A stretch of 9,669 bases of DNA from Spirochaetota bacterium (GTDB lineage Bacteria > Spirochaetota > JAGLSM01), in NCBI GenBank assembly GCA_023135745.1, contig JAGLSM010000043.1:1-9669 (forward strand), read 5' to 3'. Both the position numbers and the translations under genes were made by a program. Within the stretch, counting starts at the first letter, position 1, and each line of letters begins with the position of its first letter. Shown piece by piece: positions 1 to 6,165 of the stretch. The notes beneath the pieces were generated by a model. The model did not search any database, was not told the DNA's origin, and saw nothing but the letters and a program-made list of their open reading frames with translations.

Positions 1-16
1 TTTGGGACACCTATAA

Positions 17-1666
17 TTATCTAAGTCCTCGGATTGTATAAGATGATGGAAACTCAATTTCAAAACTATAGATGATCACCTTTTTTTCACCCGGTTTTAA
101 ATTGAGTTTCCAGGTGTAAATTCCCCTGTCATCCTTGGTCATTGGTTTTAATGACATTGATTTTATGTCAACTTCTATTTTTGTGTTTTTTGAAACAGGC
201 AGAGTATCAACAAGGTTAAGATTGATGGCTCTGGATTTGTTATTTACTACTGTTAATCTGTATTTGTAAAAAATTTCGTTATCAGAGCCCGGATCTTTTT
301 TTCTTATGAGTTGTTCTTTTTTTACAATAATTCCCGGATCTGTTCCGAAGAACATTTTAACTTTTCCGTTAGGAGCAATGGCTGATATTGATGTTTTTCC
401 AATGTACTGACTGTTTCGGAATATATTTACACTTCCAGGCAGAAGGTGGAGGTCTGATTTATTTTTTATTGTTCCTTCAATATAAACCTTACGTGAGAAC
501 CCCGGCATTGCCCTGTATTGAAATACTATCGGCAGAGTTTTGATATTCAGAACTTTTTTTACTTTGGATCCATCACTTTTTACGGTTGTTCGGCCGGGTA
601 TTTCAAATGTAACTGCAGTGTCACCCTTTCTTATTCTTGAGATTTGTTTTTCTGAATCAACAAGTTGCTCTTTTCTTTTTAAAAGTCTACTGGAAAATTT
701 TTTCTGAGAACCTGAAAATGAATCATCCATTTTTTTGTATGACTTTCTTCCATAGGATCTGCGTTTGTAGATATAACGTTTTGAGAGATACCAGGGATAG
801 ACAGTTGGAATTGAATTATTGCCGCTTACCTGGGCAGTTGAGAGTTTTAAAGAAATGTTTTTCCATAACTCACCTGTCTTTTGTTTTACCGTTCCAAAGT
901 ATGTAAGTTCGATGCTTTTTTTATTTTTATTAAGACGCACATCATAAGACGGGTACCAGCTGGAACCGCGTTGTTGGTATGTAATTTTAACTCTGCAGTA
1001 CCCTCTTCGTTTTACTTTTATTTTTACAACTGCTTCTTTATAGTATCTTGATGTTCCTCTATAGATGCTGCGGTATTCGTCATTTAAGTCGTTTTTTTTC
1101 TGTTTAAGTTTTTCAATTTTATTATCGAGGTTGAATTTCTCCTTTGTTTTTTTGTAGATTTTTGTAAATACAAATCCGTAAAGTCTGTTCCACTCACCCG
1201 GTGTTACATGACGGGTTTTGCCTTTATTGCTGCGCTGTTTAAGGCTGCTCTTTTTTATTCCATGAAGAAAATCTATTTCCTGCTGTATTATTAGTAATTG
1301 CTGGTCCAGATAGTTAATCCTGTCGGATATTTTTTTGATTTTGTCTTTCAGAATTTTTATTTGGCCTTTGTTTTTAATCTTTTTATAAATTGTTTTTATT
1401 TCAGCGCCCAGAAGTATAATGGATGTATTACCCTTTGCGAAAGATCTTAGACTGGATGATGCAATATTCCTCGGCAGCGGTGAAAAGATAAAATTGTGTT
1501 CTCCTGCCGGAAGGGTACGGGTAATTGTCCGTGATAATGATGATAGATATGGGTACACAATTGCTTCAGTGATAGTCCCTTTTGATCTTATGTCCATGCT
1601 GAATGAAACTGTACTCAATAAGCATAAGGCTCCCGCAAATGCTATTTTTTGTTTTAGAAAACTCAT
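17..1666 (-). CDS. Secreted DUF4140/DUF4139 (MuiA-like) protein
   Basis: Exported protein of 549 residues; its biochemical role is not established for the family, some members of which are annotated as mucoidy inhibitor A. Residues 1-23 look like a signal peptide: Lys at 5 and 7, a hydrophobic stretch 8-20, and a possible cleavage near SFS (21-23). Residues 27-95 fit the N-terminal DUF4140 region. Residues about 100-200 are Lys/Glu/Leu-rich and probably form coiled coils. DUF4139 follows from about 225 to 545, with the hallmark SSWYPSYDVR (235-244), QKTGELWKNISLKLSTA (262-278) and LLPGSVNIFR (408-417). A very basic, low-complexity insert lies at 295-345. The ORF could begin 14 codons upstream, but ATG at 1666 has AAGGAG (1673-1678) 6 nt before it and puts the signal peptide at the N-terminus. 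The gene appears monocistronic, 363 bp from its upstream neighbour. The family assignment is secure; the function is unknown. Confidence 0.9.
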   Translation of the reverse strand: MSFLKQKIAFAGALCLLSTVSFSMDIRSKGTITEAIVYPYLSSLSRTITRTLPAGEHNFIFSPLPRNIASSSLRSFAKGNTSIILLGAEIKTIYKKIKNKGQIKILKDKIKKISDRINYLDQQLLIIQQEIDFLHGIKKSSLKQRSNKGKTRHVTPGEWNRLYGFVFTKIYKKTKEKFNLDNKIEKLKQKKNDLNDEYRSIYRGTSRYYKEAVVKIKVKRRGYCRVKITYQQRGSSWYPSYDVRLNKNKKSIELTYFGTVKQKTGELWKNISLKLSTAQVSGNNSIPTVYPWYLSKRYIYKRRSYGRKSYKKMDDSFSGSQKKFSSRLLKRKEQLVDSEKQISRIRKGDTAVTFEIPGRTTVKSDGSKVKKVLNIKTLPIVFQYRAMPGFSRKVYIEGTIKNKSDLHLLPGSVNIFRNSQYIGKTSISAIAPNGKVKMFFGTDPGIIVKKEQLIRKKDPGSDNEIFYKYRLTVVNNKSRAINLNLVDTLPVSKNTKIEVDIKSMSLKPMTKDDRGIYTWKLNLKPGEKKVIIYSFEIEFPSSYTIRGLR

Positions 1667-1696
1667 GATTTTCTCCTTAAGAATAGTAATTATTAG

Positions 1697-1726
1697 TAGA
1701 TACCTCAATTAATGAACAATGTTCAA
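1697..1726 (-). promoter_or_regulatory. Candidate promoter of the DUF4139 gene
   Basis: On the minus strand, TTGAAC (1721-1726) and TATCTA (1697-1702) are separated by 18 bp, 30 nt upstream of the preferred ATG at 1666. The -35 match is good (TTGA plus one); the -10 is only fair. The -35 lies inside the palindrome at 1713-1725. The region is very AT-rich, so chance matches are likely. Confidence 0.3.
1713..1725. promoter_or_regulatory. Operator-like palindrome TGAACA-A-TGTTCA
   Basis: Two perfect 6-bp half-sites, TGAACA and TGTTCA, flank a single central base, 47-59 nt upstream of the DUF4139 start codon. It overlaps the candidate -35 box, the usual position for a repressor site. It is not a Gram-positive LexA box, which needs four bases between GAAC and GTTC; here there are three. 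The regulator is unknown and the site is inferred from symmetry and position only. Confidence 0.3.
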
Positions 1727-1739
1727 TATAATACATTTA

Positions 1740-1778
1740 ATTTAAACTTTTTGCGCTTTATGCGCAAAAAGTTTAAAT
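1740..1778. repeat. Perfect 17-bp stem, 5-nt loop inverted repeat
   Basis: The left arm ATTTAAACTTTTTGCGC (1740-1756) is the exact reverse complement of 1762-1778, around loop TTTAT (1757-1761). Such a long perfect arm is far beyond chance. Neither side has a clean T-tract after a GC-rich stem, so it is not a canonical intrinsic terminator. It may still act as a transcript-end or RNA-stability hairpin downstream of the kinase operon, or as a protein-binding site upstream of the DUF4139 gene. It ends 18 bp before the 144-bp inverted-repeat element begins. Confidence 0.75.
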
Positions 1779-1796
1779 GGTATTTGTCTGAGGGGG

Positions 1797-1940
1797 TGTT
1801 GTACAACCTAATTTTTTGAAAAACACGAACTCGCATTGAATTTATTAGCTAAAGATGCGGTTTTGTAGATGTGAATTTGTTTAATAATCCATGTTTTTTT
1901 GCTCAAACAGCCCTTATTCAAAAAATCAGGTTGTACAACA
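1797..1940. mobile_element. 144-bp MITE-like element with 24-bp terminal inverted repeats
   Basis: The first 24 bases (1797-1820, beginning TGTTGTACAACC and ending TTTTTTGAA) and the last 24 (1917-1940, ending GGTTGTACAACA) are reverse complements with one mismatch, 23 of 24 matching. Each end contains the 10-bp palindrome GTTGTACAAC (1798-1807 and 1930-1939). The similarity stops abruptly at both the inner and outer edges. The 96-bp interior has no plausible reading frame. Size, sharp ends and intergenic location fit a miniature inverted-repeat element or an internally deleted insertion sequence. No convincing target-site duplication is visible (left flank ends GAGGGGG, right flank starts GGTGCTT), so insertion is inferred. 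The alternative is a pair of operator sites or a long-stem RNA structure. The parent transposon family is not recognised. Confidence 0.55.
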
Positions 1941-1980
1941 GGTGCTTTTAGATATGTAATTTGTTTGTTAGGTTGTGTAA

Positions 1981-1998
1981 TCCCGATTTAAATCGGGA
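1981..1998. repeat. 18-bp perfect palindrome TCCCGATTTAAATCGGGA
   Basis: The sequence reads identically on both strands over 18 bp, with no spacer. As RNA it would fold into a 7-bp stem (TCCCGAT/ATCGGGA) with a TTAA loop. It lies 32 nt downstream of the kinase stop codon in the direction of transcription, so it could protect the 3' end or assist termination. No U-tract follows on the minus strand (the next bases are TTACACAACC). It could equally be a dimeric regulator's site or a dispersed genomic repeat. Confidence 0.6.
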
Positions 1999-2016
1999 CT
2001 CAAACAAGTTATTTTT

Positions 2017-2040
2017 AAAAATCCGAGTTTTAGGATTTTT
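2017..2040 (-). terminator. Weak terminator-like hairpin overlapping the kinase stop
   Basis: On the minus strand AAAAATCC (2033-2040) pairs with GGATTTTT (2017-2024) around an 8-nt loop that contains the stop codon of the histidine kinase gene. The 3' arm ends in five T residues, as in an intrinsic terminator. The stem has only two G-C pairs, so it is weak on its own. Termination may instead rely on the downstream palindromes. Confidence 0.35.
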
Positions 2041-3238
2041 TAGATGATTTGTAAGGTATTTGAAACGAGAATGTAGATCCTTTACCCGGTTCTGATACAA
2101 GTTTAATTTGTCCTCCAAGTATTTCCACCAGTTTTTTCGACAGTGGAAGCCCAAGCCCAAGCCCTTCTGAGTGTTTTTTATAGTCATTGCTGCTTTGTAT
2201 AAAATATTCGAATATTTTTTTAGTCTGTTCAGGTGATATTCCAATTCCTGTGTCTGTCATATAGAATTTAATTTCTTTTTTAGCGGTAATTCTATATCCA
2301 AATTCAATTTTACCTGACTTTGTGAATTTTATGGAATTTGAAAGGAGGCTTGAAATTATTTTTTTAAGTATCTTACGGTCAGTGAAGATATTAATATCAT
2401 CTTTTTTGTTATAGGGTTTGAATTTCAACTGGATTTGCGGATCATTGAATTTTAAAAGCTCTTCTTTATACTCATCGAATATTTCATTACAGAGTTTATC
2501 TAAATGGAATGTTGTGTTAAATCTATATATTTGACTTGACATAGCTTCAGCAAAAAATAGTATGTCATCTATTATTGTTAAAAGATCCAGTCCTCTGGTT
2601 ATAATTACATCAACATACTCCATATCTTCACTATCAATCGCCGATTCTTTAAGTCTTCTTGAAAAACCTATGATAGCATTCATAGGAGTTCTGAGTTCAT
2701 GAGATATGTTTGACAGAATTGTTGTTTTAAGCATGTCTGATTTTTCTGCTTTTTCTTTGGCTTGTTTATATTGTATGTTCGATTCTTCCAGGGCTTCTGT
2801 TTTCTCAAGGATTATTTTTTCCAGATTTTTTTCATATTCCTTGTTTTTTTTAATAAGGGCTGTTTTTTCAATAGCGTTGTCAATTGTGTGAAGAATAATT
2901 TTAAAATTCATTATGGGTTTTGTTAAATAATCAGATGCGCCCATTCGAAATGATTTTACTACATTGTTTTGATTATCCATGCCTGAGATAACAACAACAG
3001 GAATATCAGGAAAATCTTTTTTTATTATTTTAAGAACTTCAAACCCATCCATCTCTGGCATATTAAGATCAAGCAGAACAAGATCGAAATTGTTTTTTTT
3101 AAGAAGGGCTATACCTTCTTTTCCGCTTGCTGCTTTTTTTGTTATGTATCCGTTTTCCTTAAGGAATGAGTCTATTACAAGGCGGATTAGTTTTTCATCA
3201 TCGATAATAAGTATGAAATTTGCCTTTTTATTTTTCAT
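2030..3238 (-). CDS. Receiver-histidine kinase, soluble
   Basis: Two-component signalling protein of 402 residues with an N-terminal receiver and a C-terminal kinase. The receiver (about 7-125) has acidic Asp13/Asp14, phospho-acceptor Asp57 in LLDLNMPEMDGFEV, Ser85 and Lys107. A probable coiled coil covers about 126-175. HisKA carries SNISHELRTPMNAIIGF with phospho-acceptor His180. HATPase_c shows Asn301 in the N box, DTGIG (329-333) and GLGLG (359-363). All catalytic residues are present. No membrane segment is seen, so it should be cytoplasmic, driven by an upstream kinase or by its partners rather than by its own sensor domain. The ORF can be opened 33 codons earlier, but that would overlap the cyclase gene. 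ATG at 3238 has AAGAGG (3243-3248) 4 nt upstream and begins just before the receiver's first strand. It is the last gene of the operon, 25 nt after the cyclase stop. Confidence 0.93.
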   Translation of the reverse strand: MKNKKANFILIIDDEKLIRLVIDSFLKENGYITKKAASGKEGIALLKKNNFDLVLLDLNMPEMDGFEVLKIIKKDFPDIPVVVISGMDNQNNVVKSFRMGASDYLTKPIMNFKIILHTIDNAIEKTALIKKNKEYEKNLEKIILEKTEALEESNIQYKQAKEKAEKSDMLKTTILSNISHELRTPMNAIIGFSRRLKESAIDSEDMEYVDVIITRGLDLLTIIDDILFFAEAMSSQIYRFNTTFHLDKLCNEIFDEYKEELLKFNDPQIQLKFKPYNKKDDINIFTDRKILKKIISSLLSNSIKFTKSGKIEFGYRITAKKEIKFYMTDTGIGISPEQTKKIFEYFIQSSNDYKKHSEGLGLGLPLSKKLVEILGGQIKLVSEPGKGSTFSFQIPYKSSKKS

Positions 3239-3263
3239 AGTACCTCTTAGATGGAAGTATATA

Positions 3264-4709
3264 CTATTTATTCTTAATTTGCCAGTATCCGCAAATTTGG
3301 CCTTTACCGTTTTCTTTGGCATAATAAAGCGCTTCATCTGCTTTTTTAATTACTTCTTCAATATTGTCAGAGTTCTCAGGAAACAGAGCTATACCGATGC
3401 TTATACTTAGATTCAGTGAGCCGCTCTCCGGAACAGGCTTTGTGTTTAATACCGATTCCAGCAGGCGCTGGCCTATTTGAACGGCATTTTCTTCTTTTAT
3501 ACTGAGTTTGCAGATCATGAATTCATCACCGCCGTAACGGCACGCAAAGTCTGACTGCCTTAAGACATTTTTAATACTGTCAGCTATTGATTTTAATACA
3601 ATATCTCCGAAAGGGTGTCCATGTGTGTCATTTATCGGTTTGAAATTGTCTACATCTATCAAAAAAATGGCCAGATTGGTTTTATACCTTTTACTGCGGT
3701 ATATTTCTTCTTTTAGTTTTTGTTTAAAATGACGTTTTACTAACAATTCTGTGAGACTGTCTGTGATAGAAAGTTCTTCAATTTTTTCAAAAAGCCGGGC
3801 ATTTTCTACGGCCATCGCTATCTGTCCGGCAAAGGAGTGTATCGTTGTTGTTTCATCAGGAGTTATTTTTTGCTGGCTTATGATATTATCAATGACAAGA
3901 AGACCTACTACTATATTTTTGATTTTTAGAGGAACAAAATCAATGATGTCACGGAAGTTTTCGTGAATTGATGTTTCAGTTTTTCCCAGGGTATGATCTA
4001 CAAGAGGGTGTATTCCGGATTTAAGCGGGTAGTATTCATTTTCCAGTGAAATCAAAGATCCTCTTATATCACGGGAGATTTTTCCTCTTAAGAAGTGTTC
4101 TTTCTGATCTATAATATATAATCGGACTCTGTCAAAACCAAGGTGCGTTATTATGCTGTTAGCAATAAGCTTTAGAAGTTTTTCAAGATGAAGACTCTGG
4201 ACTATATTTGCTGTTATTTCAAAAGATGCTCTAAGCTGTCGGACGTGTTTTTCATTCTGCATGAAAAGATGTATGTTTTGTATTGCTATGGAGAGATCAG
4301 CGCATAAATTGTTTATATTCCGCAAATTTTCAAGGCTGAATTTTTTCTTTTTTAGAAGGGTTATTCTTATCATTCCAAGGAATTCTCCTTCAGTCCTCAA
4401 AGCATAGCAAATAGTTGATTGTCTTTCCTTGTCTGTATAAAGATCATTTGTGCCAGTTGAGAAGCTCCAAAGCGGTGAATTCTTGTTTAAGAGAATTGTT
4501 TCGTCACCGTCCTGAAGAACCTTAGAACGGATTATTTTTTGACTTTTTAGAATAGTGTCGGAGGACTCCCATATAAAAATTGAAGCTTCAATTTCTCCAA
4601 GAAGTAGTGATAGTGATTCCAGAATATAAGAATACAGTGTGTCAGAATCTTTAATATGCCTGATTGTGTACCATAGCTCTTTTGGCGATCTTTTTTTCAA
4701 TTTTTTCAT
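3264..4709 (-). CDS. GAF-GAF-GGDEF diguanylate cyclase
   Basis: Makes cyclic di-GMP from two GTP; 481 residues, no membrane segment. Residues about 20-150 and 165-305 look like two GAF-type sensory domains. The second is the clearer, with FDRVRLYIID (192-201) and IVVGLLVIDN (266-275). The GGDEF domain runs from about 315 to 475, with DSLTELL (317-323), metal-binding Asp352 in IDVDNF, HGHPFGD (363-369), and the intact active site GGDEF at 393-397. RQSD at 384-387, exactly five residues before GGDEF, is a complete inhibitory I-site, so feedback inhibition by c-di-GMP is expected. ATG at 4709 is preceded by AAAGAG (4716-4721) at 6 nt. The gene sits between the binding-protein gene (15 nt) and the kinase gene (25 nt), which suggests that ligand state or phosphorelay status controls this cyclase. 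What the GAF domains bind cannot be read from the sequence. Confidence 0.93.
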   Translation of the reverse strand: MKKLKKRSPKELWYTIRHIKDSDTLYSYILESLSLLLGEIEASIFIWESSDTILKSQKIIRSKVLQDGDETILLNKNSPLWSFSTGTNDLYTDKERQSTICYALRTEGEFLGMIRITLLKKKKFSLENLRNINNLCADLSIAIQNIHLFMQNEKHVRQLRASFEITANIVQSLHLEKLLKLIANSIITHLGFDRVRLYIIDQKEHFLRGKISRDIRGSLISLENEYYPLKSGIHPLVDHTLGKTETSIHENFRDIIDFVPLKIKNIVVGLLVIDNIISQQKITPDETTTIHSFAGQIAMAVENARLFEKIEELSITDSLTELLVKRHFKQKLKEEIYRSKRYKTNLAIFLIDVDNFKPINDTHGHPFGDIVLKSIADSIKNVLRQSDFACRYGGDEFMICKLSIKEENAVQIGQRLLESVLNTKPVPESGSLNLSISIGIALFPENSDNIEEVIKKADEALYYAKENGKGQICGYWQIKNK

Positions 4710-4724
4710 CCTGTTCTCTTTATA

Positions 4725-5975
4725 TCACACGTACATTGAAAATATATAGTTTGCTTCCAGCGCGGCCTGGGTTATTTCTTCATCAAGGTATTTATTTGAG
4801 TATTTTCCGAATTTTATTGCTTTGAGTACTCTGTCGGAAAAAGCATTTATTATCCTCTCCAAAGTACCAAGTAAAGGAGAATTGGGCAGCGATCTCCCGT
4901 TTTCAAGTGTAGTTTTTATAACTTCATAATCATTGCTGTATTCTTTAAAATATTTTTTAAGAAGCGAAACTCTTGACGGGAATATACCTATGTTGTATCC
5001 GTGTCTAAGCTGAGACTTTGAAGATATGAGAAATCTGATCCACTCGGCAGCTTCTTCAGGATGACGGCTCCACTTCGGGATAGCCAGGCTGCTTCCGCCG
5101 ATAAAAGGGACGCTGCCGTTTGGTCCTGCCGGTATTGGTGTCGTTTTATAAGACTTGGCAACTTCGTGAGAGTAATCAGAGTGTTTAAGATTGGCAATGC
5201 TGTTAAGAGGTGATTTACCGATTATTTCCATTGCGTAATTACCGGAAAAAAATGTACCGGAAGGCATAATACCGTACATATTCTTCTCATGTTGTTTTCC
5301 GTAAAGGCTGTTGACCAAATCAAAATACCAGTGGATCCCCTTGCGCGCCTTGTCAGAATCCAGAGTAATGGATTTTTTATCATGTGACAAAAAAGTTCCG
5401 CCCATCCCCCATATCCATGGAGCCAGGTCATGTATTAGTACTGTTTCTGTTGATCCTGACAGTCGGTAGGCCATAGGATCCTTGTCGGATTTTCTGGATT
5501 TCTGAATTGACATACAGACTTTTTTGAATGATTCAATATCCTGCAGGTCATTTTTGGAATAATTGTGTTTTTTTAATAAGTCTTCTCTATAATACAGCAT
5601 CCTTATGTCTGCCAGCCACGGCATACACATTAGTTCACCGGATTCAGGAGATCTGGATGAGTCTTTTAGGGCAGGGATAATATCATCTATCAGATCCTTG
5701 CTGAAATACTTGCTGATTTTCTGAAGTACGCCAAGATATGAGAGTGTTGAAGCCCAGGTTGTTCCAACCTGAATAACATCGGAAGGCGCAAGCTCGCCTC
5801 TGTGTTTATGATAATTAACCAAACGATCCCAGACGTGGCTCCAGGGAATTATTGTCGGCTCGATTTTTATTTTTGGGTATTTCTTCTCAAAGTTACTGAT
5901 TTCTTTTCTGAGTACATTATAAGTATCAAAATCACCAATAGGCATCAGCCAGAAATTTAATTGAACAGTTGACAT
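4725..5975 (-). CDS. Family 1 solute-binding-protein homologue lacking a signal peptide
   Basis: Protein of 416 residues with the fold of ABC-transporter sugar-binding proteins (SBP family 1). It starts directly at the first beta strand (VQLNFWLMPIG, 4-14), then FEKKYPKIKIEP, and APSDVIQVGTTWASTLSYLG with the family's characteristic aspartate and Trp. Further typical blocks are FIGGSSLAIPKWSRHPEEAA and the C-terminal PLLGTLERIINAF. There is no signal peptide or lipobox. A GTG start at 6029 would add 18 residues that do not form one, and a stop codon lies two codons further up. ATG at 5975 has AGGA (5984-5987) at 8 nt and lies downstream of a good promoter, whereas the GTG lies upstream of that promoter's expected start point. 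The protein is therefore predicted to be cytoplasmic. No permease or ATPase gene is adjacent; a cyclase and a kinase follow. A sensory role is inferred. The ligand is probably a carbohydrate but cannot be named. Confidence 0.85.
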   Translation of the reverse strand: MSTVQLNFWLMPIGDFDTYNVLRKEISNFEKKYPKIKIEPTIIPWSHVWDRLVNYHKHRGELAPSDVIQVGTTWASTLSYLGVLQKISKYFSKDLIDDIIPALKDSSRSPESGELMCMPWLADIRMLYYREDLLKKHNYSKNDLQDIESFKKVCMSIQKSRKSDKDPMAYRLSGSTETVLIHDLAPWIWGMGGTFLSHDKKSITLDSDKARKGIHWYFDLVNSLYGKQHEKNMYGIMPSGTFFSGNYAMEIIGKSPLNSIANLKHSDYSHEVAKSYKTTPIPAGPNGSVPFIGGSSLAIPKWSRHPEEAAEWIRFLISSKSQLRHGYNIGIFPSRVSLLKKYFKEYSNDYEVIKTTLENGRSLPNSPLLGTLERIINAFSDRVLKAIKFGKYSNKYLDEEITQAALEANYIFSMYV

Positions 5976-6031
5976 AAATTTAATCCTGTAATGTTGGATA
6001 TCAAAAGTTACCCATAAAATAACAGCCACAG

Positions 6032-6060
6032 ATTAAAATATAATCCTATTACTGTGTCTA
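6032..6060 (-). promoter_or_regulatory. Promoter of the binding-protein/cyclase/kinase operon
   Basis: On the minus strand TAGACA (6055-6060) and TTTAAT (6032-6037) are separated by exactly 17 bp, each matching 5 of 6 bases of the housekeeping sigma consensus. Transcription would begin near 6025, giving a leader of about 50 nt to the ATG at 5975. That would leave the alternative GTG at 6029 untranscribed, which supports the shorter protein. Confidence 0.5.
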
Positions 6061-6077
6061 GAAATATAATAATTTAT

Positions 6078-6089
6078 TTGATTAATCAA
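6078..6089. promoter_or_regulatory. 12-bp perfect palindrome between divergent genes
   Basis: TTGATTAATCAA is fully self-complementary. It lies 17 bp upstream of the operon's -35 box on one side and immediately upstream of TATAAT (6094-6099) facing the rhomboid gene on the other. This is a good place for a regulator shared by both transcription units. It resembles an FNR/CRP-type half-site pair, but the spacing between TTGAT and ATCAA is 2 bp, not the 4 bp those proteins need. Confidence 0.35.
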
Positions 6090-6093
6090 TATT

Positions 6094-6099
6094 TATAAT
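6094..6099 (+). promoter_or_regulatory. Candidate -10 box for the rhomboid gene
   Basis: TATAAT is a perfect -10 hexamer, 66 nt before the ATG at 6166. No good -35 is seen 16-18 bp upstream (the sequence there is AATTTA or similar), so if it is used it probably needs an activator. The nearby palindrome at 6078-6089 is in a suitable place. In such AT-rich DNA a chance match is quite possible. Confidence 0.3.
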
Positions 6100-6165
6100 G
6101 AACTTGCGTTTTTTAAATAAAAATTTTAATATGGTTATTAATCAGGATGATTAAAAGGAGATTGC

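Larger units (their letters stand above)
1667..2029. other. Gene-free, structure-rich intergenic block
   Basis: This is the only gap over 300 bp in the window. It separates the end of the kinase operon from the start of the DUF4139 gene, both on the minus strand. It contains, in order, an operator-like 13-bp palindrome, a 17-bp hairpin, the 144-bp inverted-repeat element, an 18-bp perfect palindrome and most of the terminator-like hairpin at the kinase stop codon. I found no convincing small gene or known RNA family in it. Confidence 0.7.

Noticed and set aside
637..1712. Plus-strand reading frames opposite the DUF4139 gene (637-906 and 1419-1712)
   Set aside because: They are antisense to a clearly conserved coding region, have atypical composition and no convincing ribosome binding site.
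1713..1725. LexA-type SOS box at TGAACAATGTTCA
   Set aside because: Gram-positive LexA sites need four bases between GAAC and GTTC; here there are three, and the gene is not an SOS gene.
1941..1980. Target-site duplication beside the 144-bp element
   Set aside because: The left flank (GGTATTTGTCTGAGG) and a stretch on the right (TGTAATTTGTTTGTTAGG) are only loosely similar and not placed at the borders, so no duplication is claimed.
1948..2244. Minus-strand 98-codon reading frame overlapping the end of the kinase gene
   Set aside because: It overlaps the well-supported HATPase domain in another frame, shows no domain resemblance, and runs through the 18-bp palindrome.
2706..3966. Plus-strand reading frames opposite the kinase and cyclase genes (2706-2891, 2979-3410, 3751-3966)
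   Set aside because: They are Phe/Ser-rich mirror images of Lys/Glu-rich coding sequence, as expected for antisense frames in AT-rich DNA.
4988..5431. Minus-strand 69-codon frames inside the binding-protein gene
   Set aside because: They lie in another frame of a conserved gene with no support of their own.
5976..6031. c-di-GMP riboswitch in the leader of the operon encoding the cyclase
   Set aside because: The predicted leader is only about 50 nt and shows no recognisable riboswitch core.
6078..6089. FNR/CRP box at TTGATTAATCAA
   Set aside because: The half-sites are right but separated by 2 bp; FNR and CRP sites need 4 bp or more between them. Kept only as an unassigned palindrome.
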